Source of the DNA: Chersky-267 sp963744115
GTDB lineage: Bacteria > Chloroflexota > Limnocylindria > Limnocylindrales > CSP1-4
Direction of reading: 5' to 3'
NCBI GenBank assembly: GCA_963744115.1
Contig: CAVUSI010000001.1
Coordinates: forward strand, 62,001-126,000
DNA length: 64,000 bases
Both the position numbers and the translations under genes were made by a program. Below the pieces are notes generated by a model. That model saw nothing but the letters and a program-made list of their open reading frames with translations, did no database searches and had not been told where the DNA came from. Of this stretch, positions 58,285-64,000 are shown piece by piece (the stretch's first letter is position 1; each line of letters starts with the position of its first letter).

Positions 58285-59724
58285 ATGACATCTGAGGCGC
58301 CCGACGCGATCGTCGTCGGGTCCGGCCCGAACGGGCTGGCGGCGGCGATCACCCTGGCTCGGGCGGGTCGCTCCGTCGTCGTCTACGAGGGGCACCCGAC
58401 GGTCGGCGGTGGGATGCGCAGCGCCGAGTTGACGCTCCCGGGGTTCGTCCACGACGTCTGCTCGACCGTCCAGGGCACGTCGGTGGCGTCGCCGTTCTTC
58501 CGCGGCCTCGACCTCGGGCGGTTCGGGCTCGACCTGATCGACCCACCGGCCCCCCTGGCGCATCCGCTGGACGGGGGTCGGGCGGCGATCCTCGAGCGGT
58601 CGGTCTCCACCACGGCGGCGGGGCTGGGGCCCGACGGCGCGGCCTATCGCAGGCTGATGGGCCCGCTGGTCCGCGACGCGGACAAGATCATGGATCTCGT
58701 CCTCGGGCCGATCTTCCGGATCCCGCGTCACCCGCTGGCCGCGGCACGGTTCGGCCGCCTCGCGCGCCGCTCCGCGATCGGTCTGCTGCGCGGCCGCTTC
58801 CGCGGTGACGAGGCGCAGGCCCTCCTGGCCGGGGTGAGTGCCCATTCGATGCTCCGCCTCGAGCGTCCGCTGACGGCGTCGTTCGGGCTCGCGCTGGCCG
58901 TCACCGCGCACGCCTACGGCTGGCCGATCGTGCGCGGCGGCACCCAGCACCTCGCGGACGCGCTCGCCGCCGAGCTCCGGTCGCTGGGCGGCGAGATCGT
59001 GACCGACCACCCCGTCGGATCCCTGGCGGATCTCCCGCCGGCCCGTGCCGTCCTGTTCGACACGACGCCGACGGCGCTGGCACGGATCGCCGGCGAGCGG
59101 CTGCCGGACCGCTACCGACGCCGGCTCGAGGGCTTTCGCTATGGACCGGGCATCGTCAAGGTCGATTGGGCCCTGAGCGCGCCGATCCCCTGGCAGGCCG
59201 ACGGCGTCGACCGCGCCGGGACCGTCCACGTCGGCGGGACGATGGACGAGATCCGGGCCGCCGAGTCGGACGTCGGCAGCGGCCGGCATCCGGAGCGGCC
59301 GTTCGTCCTCGTCGTCCAGCCGAGTCGGTTCGACCCGACCCGGGCACCCGACGGCGCTCACACCGGCTGGGCCTACTGCCACGTCCCGAGCGGCTCGACC
59401 TTCGACATGACGGAGCGGATCGAGGCGCAGATCGAGCGCTTCGCCCCGGGGTTCCGGGACACGATCCTCGCCCGCTCGACCCGCCTGCCGGGGGACATCG
59501 AGGCGTACAACCCGAACTACATCGGCGGCGATATCAACGGCGGCATCCAGGACCTGCGCCAGCTGTTCACCCGCCCGGTCGCCCGGCTCGACCCGTACGG
59601 GACGCCGACCCGCGGGATCTACCTGTGCTCGTCATCGACCCCGCCCGGCGGCGGGGTCCACGGCATGTGCGGCGTGTGGGCCGCCCGGTCGGCGCTCCGC
59701 CACGAGTTCGCGGGACGGGACTGA
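58285..59724 (+). CDS. Phytoene desaturase-like FAD-dependent oxidoreductase
   Basis: Encodes 479 residues. AIVVGSGPNGLAAAITLARAG is the FAD Rossmann loop, VVYEGHPTVGGGMRSAELTL the second FAD contact, and YLCSSSTPPGGGVHGMCG the C-terminal FAD-binding signature of the phytoene dehydrogenase/PYROXD2 group. No other carotenoid genes are in the window, so the substrate may be a lipid or another polyene. It is cytoplasmic or membrane-associated. ATG 58285 has no clear ribosome site and probably depends on the upstream gene's message. Confidence 0.85.
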   Translation: MTSEAPDAIVVGSGPNGLAAAITLARAGRSVVVYEGHPTVGGGMRSAELTLPGFVHDVCSTVQGTSVASPFFRGLDLGRFGLDLIDPPAPLAHPLDGGRAAILERSVSTTAAGLGPDGAAYRRLMGPLVRDADKIMDLVLGPIFRIPRHPLAAARFGRLARRSAIGLLRGRFRGDEAQALLAGVSAHSMLRLERPLTASFGLALAVTAHAYGWPIVRGGTQHLADALAAELRSLGGEIVTDHPVGSLADLPPARAVLFDTTPTALARIAGERLPDRYRRRLEGFRYGPGIVKVDWALSAPIPWQADGVDRAGTVHVGGTMDEIRAAESDVGSGRHPERPFVLVVQPSRFDPTRAPDGAHTGWAYCHVPSGSTFDMTERIEAQIERFAPGFRDTILARSTRLPGDIEAYNPNYIGGDINGGIQDLRQLFTRPVARLDPYGTPTRGIYLCSSSTPPGGGVHGMCGVWAARSALRHEFAGRD

Positions 59725-59738
59725 CCCTTCCCGGCGCC

Positions 59739-60119
59739 TCAGCCCTGCGTCACGCAGAACTCGTTGCCGGCGGGATCGGCCATCACCGTCCAGCGCATCG
59801 TCGGACCCTCGTCGACCTCCCGGACGATCGTGGCGCCGAGCCCGACGAGCCGGGCGACCTCGGCGGCGCGGTCGGGCGCCTCGTAGTCGACGTGGGCCCG
59901 GTTCTTGACGACCTTCGCCTCGGGGACCCGCTGGAAGATCAGGGCCAGACCGCGCCTCGGGTCGTCGGGCGGCGGTTTCAGCCCGGCGAACTGGCCGAAT
60001 GGTTCGAACCAGGTCACGTAGCCCAGGGCGGCCGACCAGAACGCGACGAGCGACGCCGTCTCGGCGCAGTCGAGCACGACGGCATGCATCGACAGGCGTG
60101 GCAGCTCGGCCGATCCCAC
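59739..60119 (-). CDS. VOC/glyoxalase-like domain protein
   Basis: Encodes 126 residues. MHAVVLDCAETASLVAFWSAALG is the first beta-alpha-beta unit of the vicinal-oxygen-chelate fold, and VMADPAGNEFCVTQG is the closing strand. A metal-binding His and Glu pair is plausible (His12 and the Glu of NEFC) but not proven. Substrate unknown. GTG 60119 lies two bases after the R3H gene stop, so it is the tail of that operon; ATG 60089 is also in frame. Confidence 0.8.
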   Translation of the reverse strand: MGSAELPRLSMHAVVLDCAETASLVAFWSAALGYVTWFEPFGQFAGLKPPPDDPRRGLALIFQRVPEAKVVKNRAHVDYEAPDRAAEVARLVGLGATIVREVDEGPTMRWTVMADPAGNEFCVTQG

Positions 60120-60121
60120 GT

Positions 60122-62278
60122 TCAGCGCCAGCTTGCCCGCGCCTGGTCGGGGTAGAGCCGCACGCGACGATACGGCTCGCGACCGCGCGAGCGTGAGACC
60201 AGGTTCGCCCGCTCGGCCATCTGGTGCTGGAGCCTGCGGACGTAGGCGTTCTGCGGGCTCAGCTCGACGGCCTCGGACGCGCGCATCACCAGGTCGATCG
60301 CCTCCTCGGTCTCGCGGAGCGCGGCCTCGCGCGGATCCACCTCGAGCGAGAAGATCGAGGTCAGGCTGGCCTCCATCTGGGGGATCGTGTTGCTCTTGAG
60401 GACATAGATAGGCATCGCCCGATCCTCGGCCTCGCGGAGCATCGGCGTCTTCTGGCGGTACTCGCTGCGGAGGGTCATCACCACGTCGGCCTCGTCGACA
60501 TCGCGGGCGACGACGACCGGCAGCTGGAGATCGCGGACCGCCTGCTCGAGGCGCTTCCGACTGACCCCATGCGGCAGGACCCGAAGGGTCGGCAGGGCGC
60601 CGGCGCCCTCGACCCGGAGGACGGCTCCGTCGTCGCCGGGCTCCGTGCGCGCCTCACCGTCAGCGGCGAGGGCGGCGGGGTCGTCGGCGTCCGCCGGCTC
60701 ATCCTCGAGATCGAGCGCGTTGACCGGCCCGGTGCCCTCGTCCGCCTTCAGGTCGACGATCGCCCGGGCGGCCTGTTCGCGCCACGCCTGCTGGCGCTGC
60801 CATTCGCGGGCGTCCCGCGCCCGCGGCTCGACCGGTGGCGCATCGCCTCGCTCGAGCGGCCCGCGATCGGCGATCTCACCGGCGACGAACGGCAGGTCGG
60901 CCGCGCGAGGGACCGCTCGGGTCCGGCTGGCCGACCCCGACGGGGGGACGGCGAATCGTTCACCCGGCAGCGTCCCCAGGGCTCCGTCGGAGGCCCCGGG
61001 GTCGACTATCCGGCCGCGCGGGCCGGTCTCCCGCGCGGATCCTCCCCGGGTCTGACGCCAGCCGCCGCTCGCGCCTGGTCGATAGCCCGCGCGGTACCCC
61101 GGCCCTGCCGGCGATCCTGCGCCACCCGGGCCGGCGTCGCGATACCCACCACCGCGATACGGTCCGTCGCCGCGCCAGCCGGGCTCCATCCGCCACGGTG
61201 AGCCGGTCCCGACGAGGCCCGCGAAGCGCTCCGCGCCGAGCTGCTCGCGCGGCGACGGTCGCGGCCTCGCCTGCGAGCGGTGGACGCCCTCCTCGTCCCG
61301 CCAGCGCAGCTCGGGCGCGACCGGATCGCCGCGCAGCATGGCGTCGACGGTGTCGGCGACATCGCTGTGGACCATGACCCGTTCGCGGTCCTGGATCTCG
61401 ATGATCACGTCGAAGGTCGGCGGCGCCTTGCGCTCGAGGACGCTCTTCTGGGTCCGCCGGCGGCGAGCCTCTTCGTCGCCGAGGGTCACGCTCTGGATCC
61501 CGCCGATGAGGTCGGACAGGGTCGGGTTGAGCATCAGGTTGTCGAGGTTGTTGCCGTGGGCGGTGCCGATGAGCTGGACACCACGTTCGGCGATCGTCCG
61601 AGCCGCCGCGGCCTCGAGCTCGGTCCCGATCTCGTCGATGACGATGACCTGCGGCATGTGGTTCTCGACCGCCTCGATCATCACCTCGTGCTGGAGCGAC
61701 GGTGTCCGGACCTGCATCCGCCGGGCCTTGCCGATCGCGGGATGGGGGATGTCGCCGTCGCCGGCGATCTCGTTGCTCGTGTCGACCACGACGACGCGCT
61801 TGCCCATGTCGTCGGCCAGGACCCGGGCGGCCTCGCGGAGCATCGTGGTCTTGCCGATCCCCGGCCGCCCCATGATCAGGATGGACTTCCCGGTCTCGAC
61901 GAAGTCGTCGATGATCTCGATCGTCCCGTAGACGGCCCGGCCGATCCGGCAGGTCAGCCCGACGATCTTCCCGCTCCGGTTGCGGATCGCGCTGATCCGG
62001 TGGAGGGTCCGCTCGATCCCCGCCCGGTTGTCGTCGCCGAACGTTCCGATGTTCTCGACGACATAGGCGATGTCGGACTCGTCGATCTCCCGTTCGAGGA
62101 GCGTCTCCTCGCTATCCGGGAAGCGAGCTTCGGGACGACGGCCCAGGTCGAGGACGACCTCGATCAGCGACTCCTTGGCAGGCAGGGCGTGGACGGCCGC
62201 GACCACCTCGGGCGGGAGCGCCGCCAGGAGCAGGTCGAGGTCGTCCATCGCTTCTCGTTCGATGCGCTCGGGACTCAA
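60122..62278 (-). CDS. SpoIIIAA-like AAA ATPase with C-terminal R3H domain
   Basis: Encodes 718 residues. The ATPase domain (about 10-345) has GRPGIGKTTMLREAARVL (Walker A, 137-144), VIVIDEIGTELEAAAA (Walker B), GTAHGNNLDNLMLNPTLSDL and SVTLGDEEARRRRTQKSVLE, the pattern of SpoIIIAA and plant/cyanobacterial Ycf45. A Gly/Arg/Pro-rich unstructured linker (about 345-560) leads to a second folded part (LPVVVARDVDEADVVMTLRS) and an R3H domain (AIDLVMRASEAVELSPQNAY and the REPYRRVRLYP end). R3H domains bind single-stranded nucleic acid, so it may be an RNA- or DNA-handling ATPase. The TTG start at 62278 has GGAGGA four bases upstream, favoured over ATG 62248. Confidence 0.88.
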   Translation of the reverse strand: MSPERIEREAMDDLDLLLAALPPEVVAAVHALPAKESLIEVVLDLGRRPEARFPDSEETLLEREIDESDIAYVVENIGTFGDDNRAGIERTLHRISAIRNRSGKIVGLTCRIGRAVYGTIEIIDDFVETGKSILIMGRPGIGKTTMLREAARVLADDMGKRVVVVDTSNEIAGDGDIPHPAIGKARRMQVRTPSLQHEVMIEAVENHMPQVIVIDEIGTELEAAAARTIAERGVQLIGTAHGNNLDNLMLNPTLSDLIGGIQSVTLGDEEARRRRTQKSVLERKAPPTFDVIIEIQDRERVMVHSDVADTVDAMLRGDPVAPELRWRDEEGVHRSQARPRPSPREQLGAERFAGLVGTGSPWRMEPGWRGDGPYRGGGYRDAGPGGAGSPAGPGYRAGYRPGASGGWRQTRGGSARETGPRGRIVDPGASDGALGTLPGERFAVPPSGSASRTRAVPRAADLPFVAGEIADRGPLERGDAPPVEPRARDAREWQRQQAWREQAARAIVDLKADEGTGPVNALDLEDEPADADDPAALAADGEARTEPGDDGAVLRVEGAGALPTLRVLPHGVSRKRLEQAVRDLQLPVVVARDVDEADVVMTLRSEYRQKTPMLREAEDRAMPIYVLKSNTIPQMEASLTSIFSLEVDPREAALRETEEAIDLVMRASEAVELSPQNAYVRRLQHQMAERANLVSRSRGREPYRRVRLYPDQARASWR

Positions 62279-62309
62279 CGGTTCCTCCCTGTCGAGCGGG
62301 ATGGATCCA

Positions 62310-63353
62310 TCATCGGATGGCTGGGACGAGAGCGGGCTCGGCGACCCGCACGACGGTCTCTTTCATCAGCAGGGTGACGGTGGACTCGACGCGGAAGCCG
62401 GCCTCCTCGAGTCGACGATCGATCGGGGCTTCGTAGGTGCGAACGGGCGCGATCACGCCGTGGTCGCTGCGGCCGCCGTTCCGGGTCCGAGCGGAGATCA
62501 CCCCGAGACCGTACTCCACCAGCGGCTTCGTGTCCGCATCCGGTCGGGCGAGGATCTTGAGGTAGTGGGGTTGATCCTCCTTGGCGACACCGACCTGGAG
62601 GAACCCGTCGAGCTGGGTCCCGTCGGGGCCGCCGCCCGGGGCCTCGCGAACGAACGCTTCGACGTCGGCGAACCGGAGGATCGGGGCGAGGCTCGAGCGG
62701 GGCAGCCGCCAGCTGGACCCCTGCCGCTCCCAGTCCCCGATCCGGTACGACTCCAGGCGCTGGACCGGCCTGGGGGTCACGGCTGCGTAGAGCTTGGCCA
62801 GGGCGACCGCATCGATGGGGGCAGCCGGTCGGATGAGCGCCGCGGCGGCTTCGTCGTCGGTCCACGGTTCGGGCAGCGGAGCTCCGGGCGGACGATAGAG
62901 GAGCAGCTCCTCGCCGTACCTGGCGAAGCCTGCCTGCATGAACAGCTCGACGTTGCCCGACGCGTCGGCGCAGGCGACATGGAACCGGATCGCCCCGCGT
63001 TTCGCGCCGTCGCGGAGGATGTGCTGGACGAGGCGGAACCGGATGTCGCCGGCCTCGGCCAGGCCGATCGCATCGAGCTCGACGATCGTCCACTCGTCGC
63101 GTGGCGTCTCGCGTTCGACCCGGACCAGCCCGGACAGGCCATCCTCCTCTTCATAGACGTACAGGAGGTCGTGCGGCCGGAATGCTCCGAGCGGAAGGCG
63201 GAACAGACTGAAGACGCCGATCCGCGGGCCGCTCACCGGCAAGCCGAGCGAGCGGGTATCGGCCGTCTCCTGCTGGCACAGCCGCGACAGCTCACCGAGG
63301 GCGGCCAGATCGGTCAGTCGAGCGACCCTGACCTTGCCCGACCGGACGCTCAC
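62310..63353 (-). CDS. GNAT-like acetyltransferase
   Basis: Encodes 347 residues. It reads as a GNAT fold: VRVARLTDLAALGELSRLCQ (N-terminal helix), LSGLVRVERETPRDEWTIVEL and NVELFMQAGFARYGEELLLY, a typical end of an acetyl-CoA domain. A second half (about 170-347) may be a degenerate repeat. The acetyl-CoA loop (R/Q-x-x-G-x-G/A) is not obvious, so activity is uncertain. The GTG start overlaps the pdxT stop by four bases, coupling it to vitamin B6 synthesis; R3H follows 31 bases later. Confidence 0.65.
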   Translation of the reverse strand: MSVRSGKVRVARLTDLAALGELSRLCQQETADTRSLGLPVSGPRIGVFSLFRLPLGAFRPHDLLYVYEEEDGLSGLVRVERETPRDEWTIVELDAIGLAEAGDIRFRLVQHILRDGAKRGAIRFHVACADASGNVELFMQAGFARYGEELLLYRPPGAPLPEPWTDDEAAAALIRPAAPIDAVALAKLYAAVTPRPVQRLESYRIGDWERQGSSWRLPRSSLAPILRFADVEAFVREAPGGGPDGTQLDGFLQVGVAKEDQPHYLKILARPDADTKPLVEYGLGVISARTRNGGRSDHGVIAPVRTYEAPIDRRLEEAGFRVESTVTLLMKETVVRVAEPALVPAIR

Positions 63354-63991
63354 GAGCCGGGTCTGGCGGTACGCCGGGTCGGGTGAGGCCGGCGACCGGA
63401 CCCCTCGCCGGGATCGTCATGTTCGGCGGCCATCGTCGCCACGAGCCGATGGAAGCGCGTCTCACCGGCCAGCTCCGGGTGGAAGGCCGTGGCCAGGACG
63501 TTCCGCTCGTGGACCGCCACGATCCGACCGTCGTCGAGGCGCGCGAGCACGTCGACATCGGGCCCGACCCGCTCGATGACCGGGGCGCGGATGAACACGC
63601 CGTGGACCGGACCGTCCCCCAGGATCGGGACCGCCACGTCGGCTTCGAACGAGTCGAGCTGACGCCCGAAGGCGTTGCGCTCGACGGTCACGTCGAGCAG
63701 CGGGAAGACCGGCTCCTCGCCGCCGGCGATCTCGCGGGCGAGGAGGATCATCCCGGCGCACGTCCCGAAGAGCGGGGCGCCGCTGGCCGCCAGGTCGAGG
63801 ATCGGCTGATGGAGCCCCCAGCGGTGGATGAGCTTGCGCATGGTCGTGCTCTCGCCGCCGGGCAGGATCAGGCCGCTGATCCCGTCGAGGTCCGCGGGCA
63901 GACGCACCTCGACGGCGTCCACCCCGAGACCGCGCATGACGCGGACATGCTCCGCGAACGCGCCCTGGACCGCGAGCACACCGATCTTCAT
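63350..63991 (-). CDS. pdxT: Pyridoxal 5'-phosphate synthase glutaminase subunit
   Basis: Encodes 213 residues. KIGVLAVQGAFAEHVRVMRG opens the class I glutaminase fold, ILPGGESTTMRKL is the PdxT signature, FGTCAGMILLA holds the nucleophile Cys, and TAFHPELAG holds the His and Glu of the triad. PdxT gives ammonia to PdxS, which makes PLP. pdxS is probably just outside the window, upstream on this strand. The Arg/Pro-rich C-terminal tail is longer than usual. ATG 63991 is nine bases from the window end, so the promoter cannot be seen. Confidence 0.95.
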   Translation of the reverse strand: MKIGVLAVQGAFAEHVRVMRGLGVDAVEVRLPADLDGISGLILPGGESTTMRKLIHRWGLHQPILDLAASGAPLFGTCAGMILLAREIAGGEEPVFPLLDVTVERNAFGRQLDSFEADVAVPILGDGPVHGVFIRAPVIERVGPDVDVLARLDDGRIVAVHERNVLATAFHPELAGETRFHRLVATMAAEHDDPGEGSGRRPHPTRRTARPGS

Positions 63992-64000
63992 CGCAGTTGC

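Noticed and set aside
59995..60015. GGTTCGAACC-like block resembling a tRNA T arm
   Set aside because: It lies inside the VOC gene and no anticodon or acceptor stem can be built around it.
1..64000. Insertion sequences, prophage or integrase genes
   Set aside because: No transposase, integrase or att-like duplication was found; base composition looks even throughout.

Overview
The window is about 70 percent GC, densely coded, and carries no rRNA, tRNA, CRISPR or recognisable mobile element. The gene content (a UPF0182 membrane protein, a GuaB3-type IMP dehydrogenase homologue, a DarA-type cyclic-di-AMP receptor, a SpoIIIAA-like AAA protein with R3H domain, DUF3048 lipoprotein, TldD/TldE pair, group II truncated globin, SARP/BTAD-AAA regulator) best suits a high-GC Chloroflexota bacterium, for example a Limnocylindria-like lineage. 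Actinomycetota is the main alternative. This is inference from gene families, not from a phylogenetic marker.

Layout. 0-5.3 kb: glycan genes (a truncated GT2, two GT4 enzymes, a DegT-like protein that lacks its catalytic lysine loop, a small predicted beta-solenoid membrane protein). 5.5-14 kb: a DUF3048 lipoprotein, a polyprenol-phosphate mannosyltransferase, and two large exported proteins (a GH18 multidomain protein and a clan CD peptidase-like protein) that share a C-terminal module. 14-17.7 kb: rmlC-rmlD-rmlB-rmlA for dTDP-rhamnose. 17.7-21.2 kb: mreC, mreB, a CvpA-like protein and radC. 21.4-30.1 kb: CPBP protease, zinc-ribbon membrane proteins, UPF0182. 30.2-37.1 kb: guaA, a DUF5666-like protein, an alpha/beta-hydrolase lipoprotein, truncated globin and guaB3. 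37.2-41.4 kb: Nudix, cyclic-di-AMP receptor facing a GAF-GGDEF cyclase, then tmk-sigma-anti-sigma. 41.5-47 kb: an RcnA-like metal exporter, the tldD/tldE pair, two small genes. 47-57.4 kb: a signalling island (below). 57.4-64 kb: an unknown protein with a phytoene-desaturase-like oxidoreductase, a VOC protein, the R3H/AAA protein, a GNAT protein and pdxT.

The most interesting region is 47-57.4 kb. A BTAD-AAA-TPR regulator diverges from four tandem, translationally coupled paralogous membrane proteins. Each looks like the sensor half of a histidine kinase with the catalytic half missing. They are followed by a SpoIIE-type phosphatase fused to an anti-sigma-type ATPase domain, and by two STAS antagonist domains. 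This resembles a partner-switching stress module fed by several split membrane sensors.

Two genome-wide habits are visible. At least eleven genes have a TAnnnT -10 hexamer ending only 6-9 bases before the start codon, which points to leaderless transcripts. Most other genes are coupled by 4-base GTGA/ATGA/TTGA overlaps. Four genes, three of them in the 47-57 kb island, carry single-base indels; these may be assembly errors or real decay.
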